The notes under the pieces: model-generated | Database searches by the model: none | What the model was told of the DNA's origin: nothing | What the model saw: only the letters and a program-made list of their open reading frames with translations | Origin: Pseudomonadota bacterium | GTDB lineage: Bacteria; Pseudomonadota; Gammaproteobacteria; Burkholderiales; Thiobacillaceae | Assembly: GCA_030653935.1 (NCBI GenBank) | Contig: JAURYL010000082.1 | Span: 18,688 to 82,687, forward strand | DNA: 64,000 nucleotides | Reading direction: 5' to 3' | Shown here: one piece after another, positions 53,426 to 63,950 of the stretch | How positions within the stretch are numbered: the first letter of the stretch is position 1 | How the letters are laid out: every line of letters begins with the position of its first letter | Made by a program: the position numbers and the translations under genes

Positions 53426-56266
53426 ATGATCCGCGTCCGCGGCGCCCGCACCCACAACCTCAAGAACGTCAACGTCGATCTGCCGCAGCACAAGCTGGTG
53501 GTGATTACCGGGCTGTCCGGCTCGGGCAAGTCCTCGCTGGCGTTCGATACCCTCTATGCCGAGGGCCAGCGGCGTTATGTCGAGTCGCTTTCCGCCTATG
53601 CGCGGCAGTTCCTGCAACTCATGGAAAAGCCGGATGTGGACCTGATCGAGGGCCTCTCTCCGGCGATTTCCATCGAGCAGAAGGCGACTTCGCACAACCC
53701 GCGTTCCACCGTCGGCACGGTGACGGAAATCCACGATTACCTGCGTTTGCTGTTTGCCCGCGCCGGCACACCGCGTTGTCCGCATCACGGCATCGAGCTG
53801 GCGGCGCAGACGGTGTCGCAGATGGTGGACACCGTCCTGCAATTGCCGGAAGAAACCAAGCTGATGATCCTGGCGCCCCTGGTCGTCGGCCGGAAGGGCG
53901 AGCAACTGGGGTTGTTCGACGAGCTGCGCGCGCAGGGCTTCGTGCGCCTGCGAGTGGATGGCGAGGTCTACGACATCGACAGCCTGCCACCGCTGGAGAA
54001 GAACAAGAAACACACCATCGAGGCGGTGGTGGACCGCTTGAAGATTCGCTCGGACCCCGGATCGGAGTCCGGGGCAGGCGTGAAGCAGCGTCTGGCGGAA
54101 AGTTTTGAAACCGCGCTCAGGCATTCCGACGGCAAGACGCTGGCGGTCGAGATGGATAGCGGGCGCGAGATGCTGTTTTCCGCCAAGTTCGCCTGCCCGG
54201 TGTGCGATTACGCCCTGCCGGAACTGGAGCCGCGCATTTTCTCCTTCAACAACCCGATGGGCGCCTGCCCGAAGTGCGACGGCCTCGGCCAGGTGACGTT
54301 TTTCGACCCGGAGCGGGTGGTGGCTTTCCCGCATCTCTCGCTGGCGTCCGGCGCGGTGAAGGGCTGGGACCGGCGCAACGCCTTCTTCTACCGGATGCTG
54401 GAAGGCTTGGCCATGCACTACGGCTTCGACCTGGATACGCCTTACGAAGCCCTGCCGCCCCCCATTCAGCAAGTCATTCTGCATGGCAGCGGGGCCGAGG
54501 AAATCACCTTCCAGTACCTCGGCGAGGCGGGCCGCAAGGTTGCACGCAAACACCGTTTCGATGGCGTCATCCCTTCCCTGGAGCGGCGTTACAAGGACAG
54601 CGAATCGCAGAACCTGCGCGAGGAACTGGCCAAGTTCATCGCCACCCGGCCCTGCCCGGAATGCGGCGGCTCGCGTCTGCGCATTGAATCGCGCAACGTC
54701 ACCATCGGCGGCTGGACCTTGCACGATCTCTCGCGCCTGCCCATCCGCCAGGCGCTGGCCTTCTTCAGCGAACTGAAGCTGGAAGGCAATCGCGCCCAGG
54801 TGGCGGAAAAGATCGTCAAGGAAGTCGCCGCCCGCCTGACCTTCCTCAACGATGTCGGCCTCGATTACCTCTCGCTCGACCGCTCCGCCGACACCCTTTC
54901 CGGCGGCGAGGCGCAGCGCATCCGATTGGCTTCGCAAATCGGCTCCGGCCTCACCGGCGTGATGTATGTGCTCGATGAGCCTTCCATCGGCCTGCATCAA
55001 CGTGACAACGACCGCCTGCTCGGCACCCTCAAGCACCTGCGCGACCTGGGCAATTCGGTGATCGTGGTCGAGCACGACGAGGACGCCATCCGCCACGCCG
55101 ACTACATCGTCGACATGGGGCCGGGCGCCGGCGAACACGGCGGCGAGATCGTCGCCGAGGGCACGCTGGCCGACATCCTCGTCTGCGAAGCCTCGCTGAC
55201 CGGGCAATATCTCAACGGCAAGATCAGCATTCCCATGCCGGACGAGCGCCGCGAGCCGCGCGAAGGCCGGGTGCTGAAACTGGTCGGCGCCCACGGCAAC
55301 AACCTGAAGAACGTCACCCTCAACCTGCCCACCGGCATCTTCGCCTGCGTCACCGGCGTCTCCGGTTCCGGCAAATCGACGCTGATCAACGACACTCTCT
55401 ACGCCATTACCGCCAACCAGTTGAACGGCGCGGCGCACGAAGCGGCGCCGTTCGCGTCGGTCGAAGGCATCGAGTATTTCGACAAGGTGGTCAGCGTCGA
55501 CCAGGCGCCGATCGGCCGCACCCCGCGCTCCAATCCCGCCACCTACACCGGCCTGTTCACCCCCATCCGCGACCTGTTCGCCGGCACCGTGCAGGCGCGC
55601 GAACGCGGCTACGAGCCGGGCCGCTTCTCCTTCAACGTCAAGGGTGGCCGCTGCGAAGCCTGCCAGGGCGACGGCATGATCAAGGTGGAAATGCACTTCC
55701 TGCCCGACATCTACGTGCCCTGCGACGTCTGCCACGGCCACCGCTACAACCGCGAAACCCTGGAAGTGCAATACAAGGGCAAGAACATCCGCGAAGTCCT
55801 GCTGATGACCGTGGAAGAGGCCCACACCTTCTTCAACGCCGTGCCCACCGTCGCGCGCAAGTTGAAGACCCTGATGGATGTCGGCCTGAGTTACATCCGC
55901 CTTGGTCAGTCCGCCACCACGCTCTCCGGCGGCGAGGCGCAGCGGTTGAAACTGGCCCTGGAACTGTCCAAACGCGACACCGGCCGCACCCTCTACATCC
56001 TCGACGAACCCACCACGGGCCTGCACTTCCACGACATCGACATGCTGTTGAAAGTGCTTCACCGTTTGGTCGGCAACGGCAACACCGTGGTGGTCATCGA
56101 ACACAACCTCGACGTGATCAAAACGGCGGATTGGGTCATCGACCTCGGCCCGGAGGGCGGGGAGGGCGGCGGCCGGATCATCGCGGAAGGCACGCCGGAA
56201 CGGGTGGCGGCGAATCCGGAGAGCCATACCGGGCGCTATTTGAAGCCGGTGTTGGAGCGGGGGTAG
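53426..56266 (+). CDS. uvrA: Excinuclease ABC subunit UvrA
   Basis: 946 aa, normal length. Two ABC ATPase halves have Walker [15 protein letters not shown] and [14 protein letters not shown] and signatures [11 protein letters not shown] and [11 protein letters not shown]. Zinc-finger cysteines lie in [12 protein letters not shown]...CPKCDG and CEACQGDG...CDVCHG. It detects damaged DNA in nucleotide-excision repair. The C-terminus [20 protein letters not shown] is repeated in diverged form beyond a repeat element at 56411. Confidence 0.97.
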   Translation: MIRVRGARTHNLKNVNVDLPQHKLVVITGLSGSGKSSLAFDTLYAEGQRRYVESLSAYARQFLQLMEKPDVDLIEGLSPAISIEQKATSHNPRSTVGTVTEIHDYLRLLFARAGTPRCPHHGIELAAQTVSQMVDTVLQLPEETKLMILAPLVVGRKGEQLGLFDELRAQGFVRLRVDGEVYDIDSLPPLEKNKKHTIEAVVDRLKIRSDPGSESGAGVKQRLAESFETALRHSDGKTLAVEMDSGREMLFSAKFACPVCDYALPELEPRIFSFNNPMGACPKCDGLGQVTFFDPERVVAFPHLSLASGAVKGWDRRNAFFYRMLEGLAMHYGFDLDTPYEALPPPIQQVILHGSGAEEITFQYLGEAGRKVARKHRFDGVIPSLERRYKDSESQNLREELAKFIATRPCPECGGSRLRIESRNVTIGGWTLHDLSRLPIRQALAFFSELKLEGNRAQVAEKIVKEVAARLTFLNDVGLDYLSLDRSADTLSGGEAQRIRLASQIGSGLTGVMYVLDEPSIGLHQRDNDRLLGTLKHLRDLGNSVIVVEHDEDAIRHADYIVDMGPGAGEHGGEIVAEGTLADILVCEASLTGQYLNGKISIPMPDERREPREGRVLKLVGAHGNNLKNVTLNLPTGIFACVTGVSGSGKSTLINDTLYAITANQLNGAAHEAAPFASVEGIEYFDKVVSVDQAPIGRTPRSNPATYTGLFTPIRDLFAGTVQARERGYEPGRFSFNVKGGRCEACQGDGMIKVEMHFLPDIYVPCDVCHGHRYNRETLEVQYKGKNIREVLLMTVEEAHTFFNAVPTVARKLKTLMDVGLSYIRLGQSATTLSGGEAQRLKLALELSKRDTGRTLYILDEPTTGLHFHDIDMLLKVLHRLVGNGNTVVVIEHNLDVIKTADWVIDLGPEGGEGGGRIIAEGTPERVAANPESHTGRYLKPVLERG

Positions 56267-56276
56267 GCTCCACCTC

Positions 56277-56408
56277 GCTCCCACGCTCCAGCGTGGGAGC
56301 CAGTCTCGGACGCTCCAGCGTCCAGTGGGTGGTACCGGCGCCGTGCTTGCGGCGGGTAGGACGCTGGAGCATCCAGGTTCGGGGGTTCCCACGCTGGAGC
56401 GTGGGAAC
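56277..56408. repeat. CCCACGCTCCAGCGTGGG palindromic repeat cluster
   Basis: A 24-nt palindrome (56277-56300, arms GCTCCCACGCT), GGACGCTCCAGCGTCC (56308-56323), a partial copy near 56358-56373, and a second 24-nt palindrome (56385-56408, arms GTTCCCACGCT). The palindromes are related, a known dispersed intergenic repeat class. It splits two copies of the uvrA 3' end. Confidence 0.88.
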
Positions 56409-56410
56409 CA

Positions 56411-56491
56411 GCCGAGGGGACGCCGGAAGCGGTGGCCGCCAACCCCGAGGGTCATACCGGGAAGTATCTGGCGCCGGTGCTGGCGCGATAG
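56411..56491 (+). pseudogene. Remnant second uvrA 3' end
   Basis: Translates in one frame to AEGTPEAVAANPEGHTGKY and then LAPVLAR and a stop, which aligns with the intact uvrA end ([19 protein letters not shown], then LKPVLERG). It begins exactly where the repeat cluster ends. DNA identity is only around three-quarters, mostly third-position changes, so it is not a recent copy. Confidence 0.85.
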
Positions 56492-56525
56492 AATCGCCGC
56501 GACAGCAGTCAGTAGGGAAAAGATC

Positions 56526-56768
56526 ATGCCGGTGGTATTTCGCTGGAATGGCTGCAAATTCTTTTTCTTTTCCAACGAGGGCAACCCGCGCGAACCCTTG
56601 CATATCCACGTCCGTTGTCATGGCGCGCGCGCCAAGTTCTGGCTCAGCCCGGTGGCGGTGGCGGAAAATATCGGCTTCGCCGCGCACGAACTCAGCAACC
56701 TGGCCCGTGTTGTGAGTGACAACCAGGGCCAAATCAAAGGAGCATGGCATGAATACTTCGGCGACTGA
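56526..56768 (+). CDS. DUF4160 domain protein
   Basis: 80 aa. MPVVFRWNGCKFFFFSNEG with PLHIHVRCHGARAKFWL is the DUF4160 signature. No function is known to me; these proteins are nearly always paired with DUF2442 and behave like mobile accessory modules. The ATG at 56526 leaves the uvrA remnant just upstream. Confidence 0.88.
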   Translation: MPVVFRWNGCKFFFFSNEGNPREPLHIHVRCHGARAKFWLSPVAVAENIGFAAHELSNLARVVSDNQGQIKGAWHEYFGD

Positions 56769-57003
56769 ACTCAGCTTCGACAGCAGCATGATGTGGGTCA
56801 CCCTCGCGGATGGTCGAAAACTTGGGGTGCCGCTGGCCTATTTCCCCCGCCTGCTGACCGCCACTCCGGAGCAACGGCAATGCTTCGAGTTTTCCGGTAA
56901 CGGCACCGGCATCCATTGGGATGAACTGGATGAGGACATCAGCGTGCAGGGGCTGCTCATGGGGGTGGGTGACCGCACGCGGGGCAATCGGATGGCGGCG
57001 TAG
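56749..57003 (+). CDS. DUF2442 domain protein
   Basis: 84 aa. MMWVTLADGRKLGVPLAYFPRL and GTGIHWDELDEDISVQGLL define DUF2442. It starts inside the DUF4160 gene (20-bp overlap) and has GGAG 8 nt before the ATG at 56749. Paired expression suggests a complex. A toxin-antitoxin role has been suggested for such pairs, but I see no direct proof. Confidence 0.88.
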   Translation: MNTSATELSFDSSMMWVTLADGRKLGVPLAYFPRLLTATPEQRQCFEFSGNGTGIHWDELDEDISVQGLLMGVGDRTRGNRMAA

Positions 57004-57325
57004 CCCGCGTGGATTTGCCGTAAGCGGTGGAAGCGCTGGTCCGGTTGCTTCCAGAACGGATCTTCCTGCCGCTCGGGTGGTATCCCGGCAACCCCCAATC
57101 GGCGCATCCGCCTGACCGGGCAGCAAAGCCTTGGTGATGGCGCGCCCGGCATGAAAAAATCCGCCACTCTTCCAATTTGCCCGGCCGGATTGTGCGGCCG
57201 CGCGGCATCCCCCCGCTCTGCCTGACCGTATTCCGGATTGCCCCAACGTGGGTGATGGGTTTCGCTTTCACTCAATCCATCCCGACTGCGGACACACTCC
57301 CCGGCCGGCGCCATCGAGAACCACC
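57004..57325. other. Long leader region of the SulP gene
   Basis: No credible frame on either strand. It must hold the SulP promoter. I see no clear sigma-70 pair, and the only palindromic motif is a short GCGGCCGC. Confidence 0.4.
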
Positions 57326-58852
57326 ATGAACCCGTTCAATAGTTGTTCGAACTACACCCCTGCCCGCGTCAAACTGTGTGTCCTCAGCGGCTTGACTGTC
57401 GCCCTGGCGCTGGTGCCGGAGGCCATCGCCTTCGCTTTCGTCGCGCATGTGCATCCACTTACCGGCTTGTATGCCGCGTTCATGGTTGGTCTCATCACCG
57501 CCGTCTTCGGCGGTCGTCCCGGCATGATTTCCGGGGCCACCGGGGCGCTGGCGGTGGTAATGGTGGCGCTGGTGGTGCAACACGGGGTTGAGTACCTGTT
57601 CGCCACCGTGGTGCTGATGGGGGTGCTGCAAGTCCTGTTCGGGGTGTTGAAGCTGGGCAAGTTCATCCGCATGGTGCCGTTCCCGGTCATGGTCGGTTTC
57701 GTCAACGGTCTCGCCGTGGTGATCTTTCTGGCGCAACTGGGCCATTTCAAGACGCCTGATGGCGAGTGGATGAGCAGCATGGCGCTGTGGACCATGCTCG
57801 GCCTGATCGCGCTGACCATGGCCATCATCTATCTGCTGCCGCGTCTGACCAAGGTCGTGCCGTCGACGCTGGCCGGCATCGTCGTCGTCTCGCTTTTGGT
57901 GATCTACGTCGGCATCGATACCAAGACCGTCGGCGACATGGCGTCCATCGAGGGCGGCCTGCCTCAGTTCCACCTCCCCGCCGTGCCGCTGACCTGGGAG
58001 ACGCTGCAAATCATCCTTCCCTACAGCCTGATCCTGGCGGCCATCGGCCTGATCGAATCGTTGCTGACCCTGAACCTGATCGACGAGATGACCGACACGC
58101 GCGGCATGCCCAACCGCGAGTGCGTGGCGCAGGGCTCCGCCAACGTGGTCACCGGTTTCTTCGGCGGCATGGGCGGCTGCGCGATGATCGGCCAGAGCAT
58201 GATCAACGTCGGCAACGGCGCCACCCAGCGTCTTTCCGGCATTGCCGCCGCTTTGTTCCTGCTGAGCTTTATCCTGTTTTTATCCGACCTGATCGAGATG
58301 ATTCCGCTCGCCGCGCTGGTCGGCCTGATGTTCGTGGTGTCGGAGAAGACCTTCGAGTGGGGCAGTCTCGCGGCCTTGCGCCGGGTGCCGCGAAGCGACG
58401 CCTTCGTGGTGGTGGCGGTGACCCTGATTACGGTGTTCACCGACCTGGCCATCGCCGTGATCACCGGCGTCATTATTTCCGCGCTGGTGTTCGCCTGGCA
58501 GCATGCCAAGCACATCGAGGTGAAGATCGACCGCAACTCGCAAGGCTGGAAGATCTATGAGCTGCACGGCAGCCTGTTCTTCGCCTCCACCGCCAATTTT
58601 CAGGCGCTGTTCACGCCGGCCGAGGACTCGGACGAGGTGGTCATCGTGTTCCGCCACGCCAAGGTGATGGACCACTCCGCCGTGGAGGCCATCGACGCCC
58701 TGGCGGAACGCTATCGCAAGGCCGGCAAGCGCCTGCATCTGCGCAACCTGAGCCCGGATTGTCTGGACCTGCTGACCAACGCCAAGGACATGGTGGAACT
58801 CGACGTCGCGGCCGACCCGCACTATCACATCGCCGACAACAAGCTGGGGTGA
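57326..58852 (+). CDS. SulP-family anion transporter
   Basis: 508 aa with about twelve membrane helices and a C-terminal cytosolic STAS domain (about 410-500, [15 protein letters not shown]). Family marks include [28 protein letters not shown] and [16 protein letters not shown]. SulP members move sulfate, bicarbonate or other anions; the BicA type imports bicarbonate. Either substrate would suit an autotrophic sulfur oxidiser. It is convergent with rlmD, with a weak hairpin in the 38-bp gap. Confidence 0.9.
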   Translation: MNPFNSCSNYTPARVKLCVLSGLTVALALVPEAIAFAFVAHVHPLTGLYAAFMVGLITAVFGGRPGMISGATGALAVVMVALVVQHGVEYLFATVVLMGVLQVLFGVLKLGKFIRMVPFPVMVGFVNGLAVVIFLAQLGHFKTPDGEWMSSMALWTMLGLIALTMAIIYLLPRLTKVVPSTLAGIVVVSLLVIYVGIDTKTVGDMASIEGGLPQFHLPAVPLTWETLQIILPYSLILAAIGLIESLLTLNLIDEMTDTRGMPNRECVAQGSANVVTGFFGGMGGCAMIGQSMINVGNGATQRLSGIAAALFLLSFILFLSDLIEMIPLAALVGLMFVVSEKTFEWGSLAALRRVPRSDAFVVVAVTLITVFTDLAIAVITGVIISALVFAWQHAKHIEVKIDRNSQGWKIYELHGSLFFASTANFQALFTPAEDSDEVVIVFRHAKVMDHSAVEAIDALAERYRKAGKRLHLRNLSPDCLDLLTNAKDMVELDVAADPHYHIADNKLG

Positions 58853-58890
58853 GGCGTTAGGCGTCGCGCAAGTTATTGTTGCTCGACGCC

Positions 58891-60204
58891 TTAGCGTTCG
58901 AACAGCGCGATGGATTCCACGTGCGCGGTGTGCGGGAACATGTTGGCGACGCCGGCCGCGCTCAGGCGGTAGCCTTTCTGGTGTACCAGCACCGCGGCGT
59001 CACGCGCCAGGGTGGCGGGGCTGCATGAGACGTAGACGATGCGGTGCGGCGCGCCTTCGTCCGGGAGGGATTTCACCAGATCGACGGCGCCATCGCGCGG
59101 GGGATCGATCAGGATTTTGTCGAACGCGCCCCCGTTTTCGCACAACTCGGCGTAAGCCTCCGGCGTCATCTTGAACAGGTCGGCGACGCGGAATTCGCTG
59201 TTGCCGCTCAAGCCGTTGTATGCCGCGTTCTCGATGCCGCGCGCCACCAGGCCGGCGGCGCCTTCGATGCCCAGCACCGTCGCGCCCTTGCGGGCGATGG
59301 GCAGGGTGAAGTTGCCGAGGCCGCAGAAGAAGTCGGCGATGCGCTCGCCCGGCTTCGGGTCGAGCAGGCGCATGGCGCGGCGCACCAGCATGGCGTTGAT
59401 GTCCTGGTTCACCTGGGTGAACTCGGTGGGACGGAACGGCATCACCAGGTTGAACTCGGCCAGGCGGTAATCCAGCGCCGGCGCGTCGGGCGGGTGGAAA
59501 GGGACGGCGGTGTCCGGGCCCTTGGATTGCAGCCAGAATTGCACCTGATTGGCGTCGGCGAAGGCGCGCAAGTGGGCTTCGTCCTCGGCGGTGGGTGGGT
59601 CCATCACACGCAGCACCAGCACATCCACCGCGTCGCCCGCCGCCAGTTCGATCTGCGGCAGGCGGTCACGGATGGTCAGTTTTTCCACCAACTCGCGCAG
59701 ACGCGGCAGCAGGCGGGAGATGCGTTCCGGCAATACTTCGCAGCTGTTCATGTCGGCGACGTAGCGGCTGCGCTTCTCGTGGAAGCCCACCAGCACACCG
59801 CCTTTCTTCGCCACATAGCGCACCGACAGGCGCGCGCGCAGGCGGTAACCCCAGGTTGGCCCGTGGATGGGCGAAAGCATGGTTTCCGGTTTCACCTTGC
59901 CGACATGGGTGAAACAGTCTTCCAGCACCCGCTGTTTCGTCGCCACCTGGGCGGATTCTTCCAGATGCTGATGCGAACAGCCGCCACAGATGCCGAACCA
60001 GCGGCAACGCGGCGTCACCCGGAACGGGCTGGACCGAAGAATCTCGCTGGCCTGCGCCTGTTCGAATTCCGGCTTCTTGCGGTAGCTGCTGTAGCGCACC
60101 AGTTCACCCGGCAGGGCGCCGTCGACGAATATGGTTTTGCCATCAACGCGGCCGACACCACGGCCTTCGTGGTCGAGAGATTCAATGTAGAGAGGTTCTG
60201 ACAT
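58891..60204 (-). CDS. rlmD: 23S rRNA (uracil-1939-C5)-methyltransferase RlmD
   Basis: 437 aa, normal RlmD length. A TRAM domain ([23 protein letters not shown]) is followed by the iron-sulfur cysteines [15 protein letters not shown] and a later SCEVLPE. The SAM motif is [16 protein letters not shown] and the catalytic-site motifs IDPPRDGA and [12 protein letters not shown]. It methylates U1939 of 23S rRNA. The start at 60204 excludes an Arg-rich upstream extension. Confidence 0.95.
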   Translation of the reverse strand: MSEPLYIESLDHEGRGVGRVDGKTIFVDGALPGELVRYSSYRKKPEFEQAQASEILRSSPFRVTPRCRWFGICGGCSHQHLEESAQVATKQRVLEDCFTHVGKVKPETMLSPIHGPTWGYRLRARLSVRYVAKKGGVLVGFHEKRSRYVADMNSCEVLPERISRLLPRLRELVEKLTIRDRLPQIELAAGDAVDVLVLRVMDPPTAEDEAHLRAFADANQVQFWLQSKGPDTAVPFHPPDAPALDYRLAEFNLVMPFRPTEFTQVNQDINAMLVRRAMRLLDPKPGERIADFFCGLGNFTLPIARKGATVLGIEGAAGLVARGIENAAYNGLSGNSEFRVADLFKMTPEAYAELCENGGAFDKILIDPPRDGAVDLVKSLPDEGAPHRIVYVSCSPATLARDAAVLVHQKGYRLSAAGVANMFPHTAHVESIALFER

Positions 60205-60366
60205 GGGGAGTCTGTGCGTAGGCGGCTTGCGCCGAAAAGGCGCGAATTGTCGCAGAGTGCCCGGCGGCCGTCTCCCCGGAACGCCGCGACGGCTTGTAAT
60301 TCCGGATTTTGTCGCCACCTGCGCGAATCACGCCCCGCGTCGGGGCGTTCTACTCGAGGAAACGTC

Positions 60367-60690
60367 ATGAGTTTGATCATCGAAGACCTGAGCGTGGGCG
60401 AAGGCGACGAGGCGGTTGCGGGCAAGAAGGTAACCGTGCATTACACCGGCTGGCTGACCGACGGCACCAAATTCGATTCCAGCGTGGATCGCAACGATCC
60501 GTTCGATTTTCCGCTTGGTCGCGGCCATGTGATTCGCGGCTGGGATGAGGGTGTGGCGGGCATGAAGGTGGGCGGCAAGCGCAAGCTGACGATTCCGCCG
60601 GAAATGGGTTACGGCGCGCGCGGCGCCGGCGGCGTCATTCCGCCGAACGCCACCCTGGTTTTTGACGTGGAGTTGCTGGGCGTCGCCTGA
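60367..60690 (+). CDS. FKBP-type peptidyl-prolyl isomerase
   Basis: 107 aa, a minimal FKBP domain. [45 protein letters not shown] and a closing LVFDVELL are diagnostic. Cytosolic, no signal. GAGGAAA precedes the ATG at 60367. A GC hairpin follows. Confidence 0.95.
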   Translation: MSLIIEDLSVGEGDEAVAGKKVTVHYTGWLTDGTKFDSSVDRNDPFDFPLGRGHVIRGWDEGVAGMKVGGKRKLTIPPEMGYGARGAGGVIPPNATLVFDVELLGVA

Positions 60691-60699
60691 TGTTGCGAT

Positions 60700-60726
60700 C
60701 ACGGGATGGGTTCGGCCCATCCCGTG
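60700..60726. terminator. Terminator-like hairpin after FKBP gene
   Basis: 11-bp stem CACGGGATGGG/CCCATCCCGTG with a 5-nt loop, 9 bp after the stop. There is no T-run, so it may be a weak terminator or stability stem. Confidence 0.5.
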
Positions 60727-60820
60727 TCGGCTGCGTGGCGCGGCGCTATCGCGGATGATGCTTCGACGGCTATGATTCCCGATATTCGCATCCCGTTACC
60801 AAGCCCATTCGAGGTATTCC

Positions 60821-61984
60821 ATGCAGTCCGGCCCTAGAGAGATCGTCACCCCATTCCGTCAGATTCCGCTCGATGTTCCCGAGGGGATGAAGCCGAACGA
60901 GTTCTTCAACAGCACCGAGAACCTCAACGATCTGGTCAATAACAACGGCCTGCTGCAGAACCCGGAAGGCCTGCTGCTGTATCGCAAGGCGCTGGGCCAC
61001 AGCAACGAGTTCGATACCTCGATCATCTACAACACCTCACAGTCCATCCTTGATCCGCTCGGTCGCCCGGTGCGCCGCACCCAGGTCCCGGAGCCGGTGA
61101 AGAACGTCTGGAACCGGATGAACCAGGTGATTTTCTCGTACATGCTGGAGCAGTATCCGGACCCGGAAGAGGCCCTGGTGCTGGCCGGCGAGGCGAGTCT
61201 GGACGCGACCTGGTCGCTGACCTCGCCGGGGGTGCCGAGCATCCGCATGCTGCACAACCACTTCATCGTGTTCAACAAGGCCGAGTTGCGCGACGCGCCC
61301 ATCGCCGACGCCAGCAACCCCAACCTCACCGACGGTGGTCAGCATTCCCTGTTCCAGGCCTATATGCGCGATGTCTACCAAGCCTTCTTCGACGGGCTCG
61401 ACCTGCAAATCCTGCGCCCGTGCCAGGCCGGTTCCTGCAAGATCGCGCTCACCGGCTACCCGCAGGGTCTGCCCAGCTGGGAAGTGACCGGCGGCGCCGA
61501 CTCGCTCAAGGAGGTCCGCTTCTGGAAGGAGTACGACACCCTGCTGAAGGGCTTCATCGACTTCTACCGCACTTTCTTCGGCCAGGTTTCCACCCGCAAC
61601 GCGTCCCTGCCGCGCGACATCTATTTCCCCGAGTTGGTGGAGAACAAATTGCAGTTCAACAACGATCTGTTGAAGACCGCGAAGATGGTGCGCGACCGCT
61701 GCATCAAGGATGCCAAGTACGCCAACTCGATCCGCTGGCAGCCGGCCTTCAAGCAACTGATCTACCGCAATGACGCCGGCAAGCTGATTGTCACCATCAG
61801 CCAGAACTCCATCGGCAACGCCATCACCGAATTGCTCGGCGTCGTCGTCAGCCGCCGACCGGATGCAGATGCCTACGGTCGCGCCGAGCCGGCGCTGATC
61901 GAAAAGCTGCTGGAGGTGCGCCGCCGCCTGGTGAAGGACGACCTCGGTACGGGCATCGCGACGCCGCACTGGGGCGCGGAGTAA
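60821..61984 (+). CDS. Unrecognised 387-aa soluble protein
   Basis: 387 aa, no signal or membrane segment, no family I recognise. Visible features are a long N-terminal Asn-rich stretch (FFNSTENLNDLVNNNG), a region IRMLHNHFIVFNK reminiscent of histidine-containing hydrolase strands, one CX4C pair (CQAGSC), and an alternating aromatic helix FIDFYRTFFGQV. The protein is clean and well composed, so it is a real gene. It ends 8 bp before a GAF-GGDEF-EAL gene, probably in one operon, hinting at a link with cyclic-di-GMP or its signal. GAGG lies ahead of the ATG. Confidence 0.8.
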   Translation: MQSGPREIVTPFRQIPLDVPEGMKPNEFFNSTENLNDLVNNNGLLQNPEGLLLYRKALGHSNEFDTSIIYNTSQSILDPLGRPVRRTQVPEPVKNVWNRMNQVIFSYMLEQYPDPEEALVLAGEASLDATWSLTSPGVPSIRMLHNHFIVFNKAELRDAPIADASNPNLTDGGQHSLFQAYMRDVYQAFFDGLDLQILRPCQAGSCKIALTGYPQGLPSWEVTGGADSLKEVRFWKEYDTLLKGFIDFYRTFFGQVSTRNASLPRDIYFPELVENKLQFNNDLLKTAKMVRDRCIKDAKYANSIRWQPAFKQLIYRNDAGKLIVTISQNSIGNAITELLGVVVSRRPDADAYGRAEPALIEKLLEVRRRLVKDDLGTGIATPHWGAE

Positions 61985-61992
61985 GTCACGCC

Positions 61993-63777
61993 ATGCCGCA
62001 CGCCGCCCACGCCGAACGCCTGAAATTACTCTGGCAACTCGCAACCCGCCGTGATCTCGATGAGGAGTCGCGCTTTCATGCCATGTTGCGCATGGCCTGC
62101 GAGTCGCTGGGGATGGAGCTGTCGGTGCTGGGCGCGATCAATGGTGAATACACCGCGCGCTACGCCCACGACACCCTGGGCGCGCTTCCGGAAGGCACGG
62201 TGATTCCCAAGGGGGATGCGATCTGTCGACAAGTTCTTCTTGCGCGCGAACCCGTTTTCATCGACGACCTCGCGGCGCACCCGGAATTCAGTGGCCATCG
62301 TCTGGTGGTCGAGGCGGGGCTGCGCGCTTATGCCGGCGTGCCGGTGTGGGCGGGCGAGGAAGTCGAGGGCGTGCTGTCCTTTCTTCGCCGCCAACCCATG
62401 CCGGAGCCCTGGTCCGAGGTGGATATCGCCTACATGGAACTGGTCTCGGGCTGGCTGGGCTATCACCTGGCGCAGACGCGGCAACAGCAGGCGCTGGAGC
62501 GGCACGCGCTCAGTGACGGTCTCACCGGCCTGCTCAATCGCCGCGCCGCCGAGGTGCGACTGGATGAGGAACTGGCGCGGGCGCGCCGCCACAACGAGGG
62601 CTATGCGCTGGCCCTGCTCGATCTCGACCACTTCAAATCGGTGAATGATCGTTACGGCCACGCCGTCGGCGACGAGGTGCTCAAGGTCGTGGCCCGGCGC
62701 ATCGAGGCCGGCTTGCGCGAGGACGACTGGGTGGCGCGCTGGGGCGGCGAGGAATTTCTGGTGTTCCTGCGCAATGCCGATATGCGCGAGGCGGTCTTCG
62801 TCCTGGAACGCCTGGCCGCCCAGGTGAAGGCGACGCCCGTCAGCACCGGCGCCGGCGCGGTGCAACTCACCCTGTCGGCCGGTATCGGCCTGCCTACGAA
62901 CGAGGATCGAAGTTTTCATCATGCCGTGGAAATCGCGGATACCTGTCTCTATCGGGCCAAGGCGAATGGCCGTGATCGCGTCGAGGCCCAGGATGGCGGC
63001 GGCGTGCTGTGGCCGGCGCAGATCATCAAGCGGGCGCTACGTGATGAACGGGTGGTGATGGCCACCCAGCCCATCGTCGATTTGAGCACTGGCGTGGTTG
63101 TCGCCGACGAGGCCCTGGCGCGGGTGCGCCTGCCTGATGGCCGGCTGTTGCCGGCCGTCGATTTCATCGAGGCGGCGGAAGGCCTGGGCTTGATGCCGGA
63201 AATCGACCGCATCGTTTGCGGCGCGGCGATGTCGCGCTGTGCCGGCAAGCTGGAGGGGGGCACAATCAGCCCGGACTTCATCCACTTCGTGAATCTTTCG
63301 CCGCAATTCCTGGCGCGGCGCGATCTGGTCGAGGAAATGCTCGCCGGCGCCATGAGCTACTGCCAGACCTGCGGCGTCGAGTTCGGCCCGATCAAGCCGG
63401 TGGTGTTCGAAATCACCGAGCGTCAGTTCCTGCGCAACCTGGATACCCTGGAAGCCGATCTCAAACCCTTGCTGGACTTCGGTTTTCGTCTGGCCCTGGA
63501 CGACTTCGGCAGCGGCTATTCCTCCTTTCTCTACCTGGCGCGCCTGCCCATTTCATTTCTCAAGATCGAGGGCTGGATGATCGCCAACATGCGCCGCGAA
63601 CGGAAGATACGCGCCATCGTCGAAAGCCTGGCTCGGTTCGCCCGCCAGGAAGGCATCATCACCGTGGCCGAATGCATCGAAGATGCCGAAACGGCGCACA
63701 TCCTGCGCGAAATGGGGGTGGATCTGGGGCAGGGCTGGCACTTCGGTCGGCCGGAGGTGGAGACGCCCCGCAGCTAG
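61993..63777 (+). CDS. GAF-GGDEF-EAL cyclic-di-GMP protein
   Basis: 594 aa, cytosolic. A GAF domain (about 15-165) is followed by a GGDEF domain with GGEEF near residue 250 and an upstream REDD that fits the RxxD inhibitory site. The EAL domain (about 350-590) has DEALARV, FEITE, LDDFGSG with the double aspartate, and LKIE; AECIED replaces the usual AEGVE. Both catalytic centres look intact, so it may switch between making and degrading cyclic-di-GMP. The GAF domain is the likely signal input. Confidence 0.92.
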   Translation: MPHAAHAERLKLLWQLATRRDLDEESRFHAMLRMACESLGMELSVLGAINGEYTARYAHDTLGALPEGTVIPKGDAICRQVLLAREPVFIDDLAAHPEFSGHRLVVEAGLRAYAGVPVWAGEEVEGVLSFLRRQPMPEPWSEVDIAYMELVSGWLGYHLAQTRQQQALERHALSDGLTGLLNRRAAEVRLDEELARARRHNEGYALALLDLDHFKSVNDRYGHAVGDEVLKVVARRIEAGLREDDWVARWGGEEFLVFLRNADMREAVFVLERLAAQVKATPVSTGAGAVQLTLSAGIGLPTNEDRSFHHAVEIADTCLYRAKANGRDRVEAQDGGGVLWPAQIIKRALRDERVVMATQPIVDLSTGVVVADEALARVRLPDGRLLPAVDFIEAAEGLGLMPEIDRIVCGAAMSRCAGKLEGGTISPDFIHFVNLSPQFLARRDLVEEMLAGAMSYCQTCGVEFGPIKPVVFEITERQFLRNLDTLEADLKPLLDFGFRLALDDFGSGYSSFLYLARLPISFLKIEGWMIANMRRERKIRAIVESLARFARQEGIITVAECIEDAETAHILREMGVDLGQGWHFGRPEVETPRS

Positions 63778-63914
63778 CCCATTGGGCTGGCGGGTGTGGG
63801 CGGATGGCGACGCCCGCCTGACTGGTTGCATTCCGCCTTGAATTAAATCAAAGCCGTGGACCTGAATCCGCAGGTTAGCACGCCATAAATAGCGTAACGC
63901 ATTGAATAATAAGG

Positions 63915-63920
63915 TATAAT
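63915..63920 (+). promoter_or_regulatory. Candidate -10 box for the last gene
   Basis: A perfect TATAAT 30 bp before the last start codon, in an AT-rich stretch. No good -35 lies at 17 bp. Confidence 0.45.
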
Positions 63921-63950
63921 AAGCTTTTCGCAATTCACCCAATTGGTGCC

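Noticed and set aside
53411..56584. A 1057-codon open frame on the minus strand opposite uvrA
   Set aside because: It is the antisense shadow of a GC-rich, strongly coded gene; low-complexity His/Gln/Val/Asp composition and no domains. UvrA on the plus strand is certain.
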